This document shows positions 1-7,384 of a stretch of DNA of 17,403 bases, piece by piece. A program made the position numbers and the translations under genes. Location of the stretch: positions 1 through 17,403 of the forward strand of contig BNVZ01000010.1 in assembly GCA_025998475.1 (NCBI GenBank), read 5' to 3'. Positions within the stretch are counted from its first letter, which is position 1, and the number at the start of each line of letters is the position of its first letter. Under the pieces are notes generated by a model. It saw only the letters and a list, made by a program, of their open reading frames with translations. It was not told where the DNA came from and did not search any database. Origin of the DNA: Endomicrobiia bacterium. GTDB taxonomy: Bacteria > Elusimicrobiota > Endomicrobiia > Endomicrobiales > Endomicrobiaceae.

Positions 1-263
1 GTGAGTAGGAAACAGAAGGGACTCTTGGGCTATGTTACTAAACAGGGGGTCAAAGATCTACAGCAACAATTACAGCTCTTCAATTTCCACTGCTGATACC
101 GCACGTCTTGCTGTGTGGAGGTTTATTGTCAAAACTGCGCTGGCCGTCGCAGGCGGTGGTGCACAAGGCTTGAAAACTAAAGAAACCGTCTAAAGGGCTA
201 AAGCCTTAGGCAATAGATATGAAGCAAGTAAACATTTACGCTTAAAAGCATGAGAGCTTTATG

Positions 264-360
264 AGAGTTTTTTTGATTTTTGATTGTCACATGTGCTACC
301 AAATTGCAGTCTATGAAATTTGCTTTGAGTCTAAAACCAGCCACCTCGAGAAACTTTTTT
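264..360 (-). repeat. Dispersed repeat D, copy 1 (inverted)
   Basis: The reverse complement of this stretch aligns by eye with 5862-5962 on the + strand. Shared blocks include TTTTAGACTCAAAGCAAATT and AATCAAAAATCAAAAAAA, with scattered substitutions between. No frame stays open with codon-like substitutions in both copies, so it looks like non-coding repeat or decayed mobile DNA. The two copies are inverted and about 5.6 kb apart. Confidence 0.7.
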
Positions 361-373
361 CATACATTTTATT

Positions 374-400
374 TTGCTTGCATTTAAAAAATGATAAAAT
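374..400 (+). promoter_or_regulatory. Candidate promoter for the Nudix gene
   Basis: TTGCTT (374-379) and TAAAAT (395-400) are separated by 15 bp, a short spacer. If used, transcription would begin at about the ATG at 407, giving a nearly leaderless mRNA. This fits the absence of a Shine-Dalgarno sequence before 407. The call rests on motif resemblance only. Confidence 0.3.
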
Positions 401-406
401 ATCTAC

Positions 407-967
407 ATGAAGAATATGACTGAGAAATTGGTAAAAAAGAATAAAATATACTGCGGGTCTGCAGTAGATTTTTTTTGTGATGAGGTTGAGCTGCCAAACG
501 GCACTGTCACAAAGAGAGAATATTTAGGGCATCTCGGCGCGTCTGCTATTCTTACGTTTGTGGATAAGAAAAATATTGTTTTAGTAAAACAATATAGATA
601 TCCTATAAACCAAATAACTTATGAAATACCGGCAGGTAAAATTGATAAAGGCGAAATGCCTATTAAATGTGCGCAAAGAGAGCTGAAAGAAGAAACTGGG
701 TATAAAGCAAAGAGGTTAGAAGCTCTTTTGTCTTTTTATCCTACTGCAGCTTTTTCCACGGAAATATTATATATTTTTGTTGCTTTTGATCTTGAAGATG
801 GAGAAGAGAGCCCAGACGAAGATGAGTTCCTTTCAAAAGAAATTGTAAGTTTTGAAAATGCTGTAAAAATGGCAAAAACCGGAAAAATAAAAGATTCAAA
901 GACGATTGTGGCATTATTATATTTTGAGAATATGGGTCCGTCTAAAAAAGACCCATGGTTTTACTAG
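407..967 (+). CDS. Nudix hydrolase, ADP-ribose pyrophosphatase type
   Basis: 186 aa, cytoplasmic. A complete Nudix box occupies residues 77-99: G77, E83, R91-E92, E95-E96, G98, with the Mg-binding REL-EE core. The preceding strand ([10 protein letters not shown], 58-67, then YEIPAG, 72-77) is typical of ADP-ribose/NDP-sugar pyrophosphatases of the NudF/YqkG group, which cleave ADP-ribose to AMP and ribose 5-phosphate. Length is normal for that group. The start at 407 is the first in-frame ATG; ATG 416 is an alternative and neither has a clear ribosome binding site. The gene stands alone between dispersed repeats. Family assignment is firm; exact substrate is inferred. Confidence 0.92.
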   Translation: MKNMTEKLVKKNKIYCGSAVDFFCDEVELPNGTVTKREYLGHLGASAILTFVDKKNIVLVKQYRYPINQITYEIPAGKIDKGEMPIKCAQRELKEETGYKAKRLEALLSFYPTAAFSTEILYIFVAFDLEDGEESPDEDEFLSKEIVSFENAVKMAKTGKIKDSKTIVALLYFENMGPSKKDPWFY

Positions 968-1079
968 GTTTTCGTATTTACCGCAATAACCCTCGTTTTA
1001 GACATCTTGTTGTAAAGACAACATCGGTTGCCAAAAGTTCAAGAATTGACAGTGGCTAGATAAGAGTTTTTAAGCAGAC
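968..1079 (-). repeat. Dispersed repeat R, copy 1 (inverted)
   Basis: Beginning right after the Nudix stop codon, the reverse complement of 968-1054 aligns by eye with 9423-9517 on the + strand. Shared blocks include CACTGTCAATT, TTGAACTT, a TTGTTGT/ACAACA-type hairpin (about 1008-1024 here) and GCGGTAAAT-CGAAAA. The copy ends in an AGAGTTTTTAAGCAGACC stretch (1064-1081) related to the end of repeat D. It is non-coding and resembles a small structured repeat or MITE-like relic. Confidence 0.65.
1046..1074 (+). promoter_or_regulatory. Candidate promoter for aspS
   Basis: A perfect -35 hexamer TTGACA (1046-1051) is followed after 17 bp by TTTAAG (1069-1074), four of six matches to the -10 consensus. 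It lies 84 bp upstream of the aspS start and inside repeat copy R1, so the repeat may supply the promoter. No experimental support. Confidence 0.4.
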
Positions 1080-1157
1080 CTAATAAGTATATTGTTGCGG
1101 CGGTTTTTTTTAATTTTCCACACAATCAAAAGACGGCATTTTCCTAAAGAGGGTTTT

Positions 1158-2912
1158 ATGAAAAGAAGTAGTTATTGCGGCGATGTAAGAGAACACACTA
1201 TAGGAAAAGAAGTTGCAGTGTGCGGGTGGGTGCATTCCCGCAGAGATCACGGTGGTGTAATTTTTATTGATTTAAGAGACAGAGCTGGACTTTTGCAAGT
1301 TGTTTTTCAGCCTGAAAATCAAGATATCTTTAAAATAGCAGAAAATTTAAGAAGCGAATATGTTATTTCTGTTAAAGGTGTAGCAAGGAACAGACCAGAA
1401 GGAACTCTAAATCCAAATATGCTTACGGGCGGCGTAGAACTTGTGGCAGCAGAGCTTGAAGTTTTCAATACTTGCCCCAGACTTCCTTTTGAAATTTCTG
1501 ATTATGTTGAAACTTCTGAAGAATTGAGATTAAAATATAGATATTTGGATTTGCGTCGTCCTAATTTTCAGAAAAATTTTATAATGCGCCATAAGATTTC
1601 AAATGAAGTGAGAAGTTTTTTGAATGAAGAAGGATTTTTGGAAATCGAAACACCCTTTTTAACCAAATCTACCCCAGAAGGTGCTAGAGATTTTTTGGTG
1701 CCGTCAAGATTTCACCACGGAAGTTTTTTTGCGTTGCCGCAGTCACCTCAGATTTTTAAACAGATTTTAATGGTTTCAGGTTTTGATAAATATTATCAGC
1801 TTGCAAGATGTTTCAGGGATGAAGATTTACGTGCCGACAGACAGCTGGAATTTACTCAGGTTGATATTGAAATGTCATTTGTAGAAGAAGATGATGTAAT
1901 AGACCTTATTGAAAGAATGCTCTCAAGAGTTTGTAAATCAGTATCACATCTTGATATAAAAACACCCTTTAAAAGAATGTCTTACGAAGATGCAATGCTC
2001 AAGTACGGTTCCGATAAACCTGACACAAGATTTGAGATGGAAATAGTAGATTTCTCGCACGAACTTAAAAACAGCGAATTTGGTGTGTTTTCATCTACAA
2101 TCGCAAAAGGCGGAGTTATAAGAGGATTGTGTATTCCTAAAGGTGCGGATTTTTCACGTTCAGAAATAGATCAACTTACTAAATTTGTCAGTGAATACGG
2201 TGCCAAAGGTTTGGCGTGGATGAAAATTACAGATTCAAGCGCACAGTCAAATATAGTAAAGTTCTTCAAAGAAGAAGAAATAAAAACAATTATATCTAAG
2301 CTTGATGCAAAATCGAAAGATTTGGTTGTTTTCCTTGCGGATGAGGAGAAAATAGTTGCTCAAGGTTTAGGCGCCTTGAGACTTAAGATGGGCAGAGAAC
2401 TTGGTCTTATAGATAAAAATAAATTTAATTTCTTATGGATTGTCGATTTTCCTCTTATGGAATGGGATAAAGAAGAGCGTAGATGGCAAGCATTGCATCA
2501 TCCTTTCACATCTCCTAAAGACAACACTTCTCTTACTAAAGAAAATGCCGGTACTGCAAAGGCAAAGGCGTATGACGTTATTTTAAATGGCATAGAGCTT
2601 GGTGGTGGTTCAATAAGAATACACAAAAGCGATGTACAAAAAAAGATATTCGATATTTTAAATATTTCCGATGAGTCAGCAAAACAAAAATTTGGATTTT
2701 TGCTCGATGCTTTAACATATGGCGCTCCTCCTCATGGTGGAGTAGCATTAGGTTTTGACAGAATGTGCGCCATATTTGCGGGTGAAGATTCAATAAGAGA
2801 AGTAATAGCATTCCCTAAGACGCAAAAAGCGTTTGATCCTCTTTCAAATGCGCCTGCACCTGTAAACGAGAAACAGTTGAAAGAGTTGGGAGTTAGAGTA
2901 GTCGTCAAGTAA
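1158..2912 (+). CDS. aspS: Aspartyl-tRNA synthetase, probably non-discriminating
   Basis: 584 aa, normal for bacterial-type class II AspRS. It charges tRNA with aspartate in the cytoplasm. In order: N-terminal OB-fold anticodon-binding domain (about 1-105), class II catalytic core, the bacterial GAD-type insertion (about 290-425), and the C-terminal core. Motif 2 has F219-R-D-E222, GIELGGGSIR is at 478-487, and motif 3 GFDR is at 532-535. The start at 1158 is chosen because AAAGAGGG lies 4 nt upstream and the protein then begins MKRSSYCG, as expected; the longer frame from 1092 adds 22 residues not expected in the family. H31 and G82 match residues associated with non-discriminating AspRS, which also charges tRNA-Asn. 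Confidence 0.97.
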   Translation: MKRSSYCGDVREHTIGKEVAVCGWVHSRRDHGGVIFIDLRDRAGLLQVVFQPENQDIFKIAENLRSEYVISVKGVARNRPEGTLNPNMLTGGVELVAAELEVFNTCPRLPFEISDYVETSEELRLKYRYLDLRRPNFQKNFIMRHKISNEVRSFLNEEGFLEIETPFLTKSTPEGARDFLVPSRFHHGSFFALPQSPQIFKQILMVSGFDKYYQLARCFRDEDLRADRQLEFTQVDIEMSFVEEDDVIDLIERMLSRVCKSVSHLDIKTPFKRMSYEDAMLKYGSDKPDTRFEMEIVDFSHELKNSEFGVFSSTIAKGGVIRGLCIPKGADFSRSEIDQLTKFVSEYGAKGLAWMKITDSSAQSNIVKFFKEEEIKTIISKLDAKSKDLVVFLADEEKIVAQGLGALRLKMGRELGLIDKNKFNFLWIVDFPLMEWDKEERRWQALHHPFTSPKDNTSLTKENAGTAKAKAYDVILNGIELGGGSIRIHKSDVQKKIFDILNISDESAKQKFGFLLDALTYGAPPHGGVALGFDRMCAIFAGEDSIREVIAFPKTQKAFDPLSNAPAPVNEKQLKELGVRVVVK

Positions 2913-3028
2913 ACTATTATAGCCAACCAACTTTATTGATACAATACGTTATAGGTTTAAAAGAGGTCTAGTATAGGTTTTTAGTTGGATATGAAGAGTA
3001 GTTTGTTGTTGTATTTCTAGAGGAGCGA

Positions 3029-4480
3029 ATGGATATTTTTGAAAAAGTAAAAAATTGGATAAGAGCATTTCTTCTGAAAACTGCAAGAGGTCTTGGTACA
3101 CATACACATAGAGGTCCTGTTGTAAGAGAGTCCAAAAATTTATTTTCAAAAGAAATAAAAATCCCTGTTTCTATTTCTTTAGTTTTAACTATCGTTATAG
3201 TTTACTGCATGTTTGTTATAGGATTGGGAATAAACTGTCGGATAATGTTTGCGGTAGTCATTTTTACCGCTGCGAGTTCGGCTTTTTTTATTGTGAAAAT
3301 TAAAAACGGAGAAAAAACAATACTAGAAGACAATGATGCAGTAGTTTTAATGTGCTTTCTTTTTATTATTGCGATGTTAATATTTCAGATTTCAAAAGAG
3401 TTGGTGTCTCCGTTCACTTCTCCGGTAGCTGCATTTTCATTAATGGCGGCTATGCTTTTATCGGCAAGAATTGGAGCGTTATATGCCATATGCTTAAGTT
3501 TGTTTGTAGCTTTTTTTAATGATATGAGGTTTGATATTTTTCTTGTGATGCTTTGCAGTGGTATTGTTGTTACAAATGTGGAAAATATTAGGAAAAGAGC
3601 AGACTTTATAAATGCAGGTTTTAAAATTGCAGGGGCAAATATAGCAATCATAGTTATGTTTTATTTTTTTGGCAGTTACAACGTTTCTCAACTTAGAAGT
3701 AACCTTATTTACGGAGTTTTAAACGGTGTGCTTGCGATTGTTATTTTATTGGTTTTTATGCCTTTGCTTGAAAGATTGTTTTCAAGAACCACAAATATTA
3801 AATTGATAGAGCTTTCAGACTTTAACAATCCTCTGCTTAAAAGACTTATGCTTGAAGCGCCGGGTACACATCATCATTCAATTATGACGGCAGATATTGC
3901 TGAACAAGTAGCTAATGTTATGAATGAGCATTCTCTTCTTGCAAGAGTAGGTTCATATTATCACGATATAGGTAAATTGAAGAATCCTCAGTATTTTATA
4001 GAAAATCAAAATCCAGGTCACAATCCCCACGATGCTTTAACGCCTGTAATGTCTAGTTTAATTTTGGTTGCTCACGTTAAAGACGGCGTTGCTTTTGCTA
4101 GAAAACATAATATCGATAATGAAATTATTAATATCATTGAACAACATCACGGGACAACTCCTATGCATGCTTTTTATCATAGAGCCTTGGAAGTAGATTC
4201 TGATGCAGATATAGAAAATTTTAGATATCATGGGCCTAGACCGACTACAAAGGTTGCCGCAATAGTTATGATGGCAGATTCCTGCGAAGCGGCATGCCGT
4301 AGTATTGATGAACCTACGGCCGCCAGAATCAAAGATATGGTGGAAAAAATAATAAATAATAAATTTATTGACGGACAGTTTTCGGAATGTCCAATAACTT
4401 TAAAGGATTTAGAAACTATCAAAGATAGTATAATTTCAACCATAGTAGGTATATATCATGCAAGAATTGAGTACGAATAA
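3029..4480 (+). CDS. 7TM-HD domain phosphodiesterase (PgpH-like)
   Basis: 483 aa inner-membrane protein. After a basic N-terminus there are about seven hydrophobic segments between residues 46 and 247, then a cytoplasmic HD domain (about 265-480). Probable metal ligands are the H281-H-H283 cluster, H312-D313 (YYHDIGK), H373/H374 (EQHHGT) and D417. This matches the 7TMR-HD family, whose best-known member PgpH hydrolyses c-di-AMP. Listeria-type members are about 700 aa and carry an extracytoplasmic HDED sensor domain; that domain is missing here, and TM1 begins almost at once. Start: ATG at 3029 with AGGAG at 3021-3025, a short 3-nt spacing. The 3' end overlaps ybeY by 23 bp, so the two are probably co-translated. 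c-di-AMP as substrate is inferred from family. Confidence 0.88.
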   Translation: MDIFEKVKNWIRAFLLKTARGLGTHTHRGPVVRESKNLFSKEIKIPVSISLVLTIVIVYCMFVIGLGINCRIMFAVVIFTAASSAFFIVKIKNGEKTILEDNDAVVLMCFLFIIAMLIFQISKELVSPFTSPVAAFSLMAAMLLSARIGALYAICLSLFVAFFNDMRFDIFLVMLCSGIVVTNVENIRKRADFINAGFKIAGANIAIIVMFYFFGSYNVSQLRSNLIYGVLNGVLAIVILLVFMPLLERLFSRTTNIKLIELSDFNNPLLKRLMLEAPGTHHHSIMTADIAEQVANVMNEHSLLARVGSYYHDIGKLKNPQYFIENQNPGHNPHDALTPVMSSLILVAHVKDGVAFARKHNIDNEIINIIEQHHGTTPMHAFYHRALEVDSDADIENFRYHGPRPTTKVAAIVMMADSCEAACRSIDEPTAARIKDMVEKIINNKFIDGQFSECPITLKDLETIKDSIISTIVGIYHARIEYE

Positions 4481-4898
4481 AAATGGAGATTTTATAAATT
4501 TTGTTAATTTTCCAAAACAGTATACAGTGTTGCTTAAAAAAACGGCTTTTGCTGCGTTGTTATCGGAAAAAGTAAAAAAATATCAATTAAATTTTATAAT
4601 GGTAAGCGATGAAGAAATAAAAAAACTTAATGTAAAGTACAGAAAAGTAAGACGTATAACAGATGTTATATCTTTCTTGATAGCACCCGAATTTTTTATG
4701 GGGGACATTTATATTTCTAAAAATCGTACGCAAAAACAGGCAAAAAAATACGGCAATACTTGGCAGCAGGAACTTGTATACATTGTAATACATGGAGTAC
4801 TGCATCTTTGCGGACATACGGATTACGATCGCGTTAATAAAGCCAAAATGTTTGCCAAACAGGACAAGATATTTAAATGCTTGTTTTCGCAGGATTAA
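4458..4898 (+). CDS. ybeY: YbeY endoribonuclease (rRNA maturation factor)
   Basis: 146 aa, typical length. YbeY is a metal-dependent single-strand RNase in 16S rRNA 3' processing and ribosome quality control. Visible signatures are TDVISF (68-73, the family's DVLSF strand) and the metal site HGVLHLCGHTD (112-122). H112 and H116 are the usual first two ligands. The third position of the standard H-x3-H-x5-H pattern (122) is Asp, while H120 sits two residues earlier, so metal ligation may be altered. The gene starts inside the HD phosphodiesterase gene with only a weak TAGGT upstream, suggesting translational coupling. The HD-ybeY order resembles that seen in many bacteria. Confidence 0.9.
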   Translation: MQELSTNKNGDFINFVNFPKQYTVLLKKTAFAALLSEKVKKYQLNFIMVSDEEIKKLNVKYRKVRRITDVISFLIAPEFFMGDIYISKNRTQKQAKKYGNTWQQELVYIVIHGVLHLCGHTDYDRVNKAKMFAKQDKIFKCLFSQD

Positions 4899-4938
4899 TC
4901 ATTTTACTTTCTGACGGAAATAAAAATAAACTCAAAAA

Positions 4939-5077
4939 TAGTGTTAAAAGTGTACTATACAGTAAAAGGACTTATCTTAAATTCAAAAACACATGGCGAG
5001 TACGATAGTAGTGTTAAAAGTGTACTATACAGTAAAAGGACTTATCTTAAATTCAAAAACACATGGCGAGTACGATA
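4939..5077 (+). repeat. 70-bp perfect tandem duplication at recO start
   Basis: 4939-5007 is repeated exactly at 5009-5077 (69 matching bases, period 70). The unit contains the first codons of recO. Because 70 is not a multiple of 3, the upstream copy is out of frame with the gene and reads to a stop. The duplication creates an ATG (4993) in frame with the downstream copy. It looks very recent or could be an assembly artefact. Confidence 0.95.
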
Positions 5078-5670
5078 AACTTGTAACTATTTATTCCTAT
5101 GAATGGGGTAAAATACAAGCCGTTGTGCCAGGCGCCAAGAGAATTACCGCAAAACTTTCTGCTGCAACTGAGTTGTTAACAGAAAGCGAGTTTATGGTTT
5201 ATAATAATCATCCTTCCGTAAGATCAAAAGTTACAGGTGCTGATATAATTAGAAATAACACAAAAGTAAAAACAGACTTTCAAAGAAATTTATATGCTTT
5301 GTATGCGGCTGAAATAGGCGATAAATTTGCACCTTTCAATCTCGAAAATCATGAAAAATATGATTTGATAGTAAGAATTTGGGAAATTTTGGGTGTTTGT
5401 AAATATCCAAAGTGCGCGTTAACTGCGTTTATTTTACGTTTTTTAAAACTTTCAGGATATAGTTTTTCTGATTATTTAAAGAATGCCAATGTTGTTGTTG
5501 ATAAAAGTATTGAAAAAAACATAAAAAAGCTTTCAAACTGCTCTGGAAATGATGTAGACTTATTTGAAGGGTTAGAAGGTGATAAAATTTGGAATTATGT
5601 CGAAACTTACATTACAAATTATATACGTCGACCTTCGATAAGCGTATTTTTGCAAAAAATCGACGGATAA
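4993..5670 (+). CDS. recO: DNA repair protein RecO
   Basis: Up to 225 aa. RecO binds single-stranded DNA and helps RecR load RecA onto SSB-coated DNA. The N-terminal OB fold is recognisable: YTVKGLILNSKTHGEYDKL, then TIYSYEWGK and VVPGAKR (about residues 12-50). A helical C-terminal domain follows. The four-Cys zinc finger of Deinococcus-type RecO is absent. The start is uncertain: ATG 4993 exists only because of the 70-bp duplication and adds about six to nine residues (MASTIV...). The ancestral start was probably one of the GTG codons now at 5011 or 5020, and none has a clear ribosome binding site. It follows ybeY by about 100 bp. Confidence 0.85.
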   Translation: MASTIVVLKVYYTVKGLILNSKTHGEYDKLVTIYSYEWGKIQAVVPGAKRITAKLSAATELLTESEFMVYNNHPSVRSKVTGADIIRNNTKVKTDFQRNLYALYAAEIGDKFAPFNLENHEKYDLIVRIWEILGVCKYPKCALTAFILRFLKLSGYSFSDYLKNANVVVDKSIEKNIKKLSNCSGNDVDLFEGLEGDKIWNYVETYITNYIRRPSISVFLQKIDG

Positions 5671-5692
5671 GTTGTTAAGGTATAAGCGCAGT

Positions 5693-5847
5693 GGCAAGAG
5701 TTCAACTTCTTCATCGCGGCATATAAGGAAGAAGCAATGAAAAAAAGTTTACGTGGAAAAAGCGACAGACAACCCGGGCATAAAGGATGGATGCTGAAAA
5801 GGAAAGAAAATCCGGATGAAATAATAGAGCATGTTGATAATAGGCCA
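5693..5847 (+). pseudogene. IS66-family transposase fragment
   Basis: Two frames joined by a frameshift near 5736 give KSSTSSS-like then SLRGKSDRQPGHKG and ENPDEIIEH (to 5847). This order is that of the N-terminal part of IS66 TnpC, just before its zinc-binding segment: KSS-rich stretch, then KSLR-KS-PGGQ-GHKG and NPDEIIEH. A three-residue deletion removes GGQ. Only about 50 residues survive of a protein normally near 450-500. It is flanked downstream by repeat D. The frame from 5737 runs open without a stop into folK, so an automatic caller could fuse the two. Confidence 0.75.
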
Positions 5848-5861
5848 AGACAAACGTACGA

Positions 5862-6003
5862 AAAAAAATCTCTCAACAAGGCTGATTTTAGACTCAAAGC
5901 AAATTCCATAGATTGCAATTTAGTACTACCCTGCGATAATCAAAAATCAAAAAAAACTCCCATGCGTTTTGCCTTAAGCACTTTAAGAGTTTTTAGACAG
6001 ACC
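5862..6003 (+). repeat. Dispersed repeat D, copy 2
   Basis: 5862-5962 matches the reverse complement of 264-360 by eye. The rest, to AGAGTTTTTAGACAGACC (5987-6004), resembles the ends at 1064-1081 and, inverted, 7357-7374. This may be the terminus of a mobile element. It lies between the IS66 relic and folK, and ends 27 bp before the folK ATG. Confidence 0.65.
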
Positions 6004-6030
6004 CCATATAAATATGATAATACTCACTAC

Positions 6031-6534
6031 ATGGGGCATACCGTATACCTGGGTTTGGGTTCAAATGTCGGCGACAGGATGGAAAACGTGATTTCTGCTT
6101 TATCTTTTTTGCAAAGCAGTTTGTTTGCAGATATTAAAAATATTTCCTCTTTTTATGAAACATCGCCGATTGGTCCTAAACAAAGAAATTTTTATAATAT
6201 TGCGATAAAAGCCAAAACAAGCTTAACGCCAGAAGGATTACTCCTACTAACAAAACAAATAGAGGATATTTTAGGACGTAAGAAAGAAATAAAGTGGGGA
6301 CCGCGTGTTATTGATATAGATATATTGTTTTTTGGTAAAAAAGTTATTAATTATGATAATTTAACAGTGCCTCATAAAGGTATACAGAACAGGCTCTTCG
6401 TTTTAGTTCCATTAAGAGAAATAGCCGGTAGTTTTACACATCCTGTTTTAAGACGAAAAATCAACGATATTCTATCTGACAAAACATTGACACTTAAACA
6501 TCAAAAGGTTAGAATGGTACGGATGTGTTTTTAA
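6031..6534 (+). CDS. folK: HPPK (folate biosynthesis)
   Basis: 167 aa. It transfers pyrophosphate from ATP to 6-hydroxymethyl-7,8-dihydropterin. Conserved features are YLGLGSNVGDR (6-16), the SSFYETSPIGP segment (39-49), the KWGPRVIDIDIL loop (88-99) with Mg-binding D95 and D97, and the VLVPLREIAG segment (124-133). ATG 6031 is preferred because HPPK proteins begin directly at this strand. The same frame extends upstream to 5737, but those 98 residues are transposase and repeat debris. No Shine-Dalgarno is visible; TATGATAAT (6013-6021) could be a -10 giving a short leader. Length is typical of monofunctional HPPK. Neighbours are unrelated to folate. Confidence 0.93.
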   Translation: MGHTVYLGLGSNVGDRMENVISALSFLQSSLFADIKNISSFYETSPIGPKQRNFYNIAIKAKTSLTPEGLLLLTKQIEDILGRKKEIKWGPRVIDIDILFFGKKVINYDNLTVPHKGIQNRLFVLVPLREIAGSFTHPVLRRKINDILSDKTLTLKHQKVRMVRMCF

Positions 6535-6573
6535 TCTTAAAGATGCAAACAATGCCGTCTTTAGGGGGGAATT

Positions 6574-7245
6574 ATGAATATAAGACATTTTGATATTGAA
6601 ATGGGTGATTTGCAAAGTTGTCTTCTTGATATGACAAAACTTGTTCAAGAAATGATAAAAGCTGCAGCACAAGAGCTTGTTGAGAGAGATCTCGGACAAG
6701 TTGATGTTGTGCTTTGTCTTGAACGAAAAGTTGATATACAAGAAATGGTTATTGACCATAAGTGTTTAGGACTTATCGCTCTAAATCAGCCTGTTGGCGC
6801 CGATTTAAGATTTATAACCTCTGCAATGAAGATTAGCAGCGATTTGGAAAGAATGGGAGATGAAGCTGCAAGTATAAGCAGGATGGCTTTAGATTTAATA
6901 AAATATCCTGAACTTAAACCCCTTATTGATATTCCCAAGATGGTAGAAAATGTTCAAAACATGATTACGAATTGCATAAGAGCTTTTAATACAAGCGACC
7001 CAGAACTGGCATCGTCAGTGCTTGCAGGAGATAGTGAGGTTGATTTTTTAAGAGACAGAGTTACAGACGATATAAAAGAAGTGCTTCTAAAATCTTCTGA
7101 CATGGACACTGTTCAAAGGGCTATAGATTTAATGTTTATTGCCAAAAGCATAGAAAGGATTGGTGATCATGCAACAAATATCAGCGAAGATATTATTTTT
7201 ATGGTTCGTGGAGAAGATGTGCGTCATCCAAGAGCTTGTGAATAA
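6574..7245 (+). CDS. phoU: PhoU phosphate regulator
   Basis: 223 aa, standard PhoU length. PhoU is a cytoplasmic all-helical protein with two three-helix bundle repeats; it links the Pst phosphate transporter to the PhoR kinase and limits phosphate uptake. Both metal-binding repeats are visible: LERMGDEAASIS (91-102) and IERIGDHATNIS (193-204), with E/D-x3-D spacing. ATG 6574 is preceded by a strong AGGGGGGA (6563-6570). It follows folK by 39 bp and may be co-transcribed. No pst or phoBR genes occur here. Confidence 0.95.
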   Translation: MNIRHFDIEMGDLQSCLLDMTKLVQEMIKAAAQELVERDLGQVDVVLCLERKVDIQEMVIDHKCLGLIALNQPVGADLRFITSAMKISSDLERMGDEAASISRMALDLIKYPELKPLIDIPKMVENVQNMITNCIRAFNTSDPELASSVLAGDSEVDFLRDRVTDDIKEVLLKSSDMDTVQRAIDLMFIAKSIERIGDHATNISEDIIFMVRGEDVRHPRACE

Positions 7246-7353
7246 AATAATCATGTTTTGGCAATACTTTATAATAAAAACTAGAGAAAACAATGGCAAA
7301 ATTAAAGAGCTTTAATAATATTTGGTGTTTGTTAAGAACTCCGTGGTCACATG

Positions 7354-7374
7354 CGGGCCTGTCTAAAAACTCTA
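7354..7374 (-). repeat. Isolated repeat end upstream of tadE-like gene
   Basis: GGCCTGTCTAAAAACTCT (7357-7374) is nearly the reverse complement of the terminus at 5987-6004 and resembles that at 1064-1081. It lies 10 bp before the tadE-like ATG, in the 139-bp gap after phoU. It is probably a relic mobile-element end and may have replaced the original upstream sequence. Confidence 0.45.
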
Positions 7375-7384
7375 GCATATCACT

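Larger units (their letters stand above)
1..406. other. Gene-poor left edge with a short open stretch
   Basis: There is no confident gene here. One + frame is open from 5 to 193 (62 codons, first ATG at 32) and ends in an Ala/Gly-rich segment (ALAVAGGGAQGL). It could be the tail of a gene whose start has decayed, but I recognise no family. A short related stretch (CTTGCTGTG-GGAGG core) recurs near 14834, which suggests both are scraps of one repeated sequence. From 264 to 360 the region holds a dispersed repeat (listed separately), and 361-406 holds a possible promoter for the Nudix gene. Confidence 0.4.

Noticed and set aside
266..406. A frame beginning MRVFLIFDCH, reminiscent of a Cas2 N-terminus
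   Set aside because: The resemblance stops after eight residues, the sequence is repeat D, and there is no CRISPR array or other cas gene.
1092..1157. 22-residue N-terminal extension of AspRS
   Set aside because: The extension lacks family similarity, and a good ribosome site precedes the internal ATG at 1158.
5737..6030. 98-residue N-terminal domain of FolK
   Set aside because: It reads as an IS66 transposase fragment followed by a dispersed repeat also found upstream of the Nudix gene.
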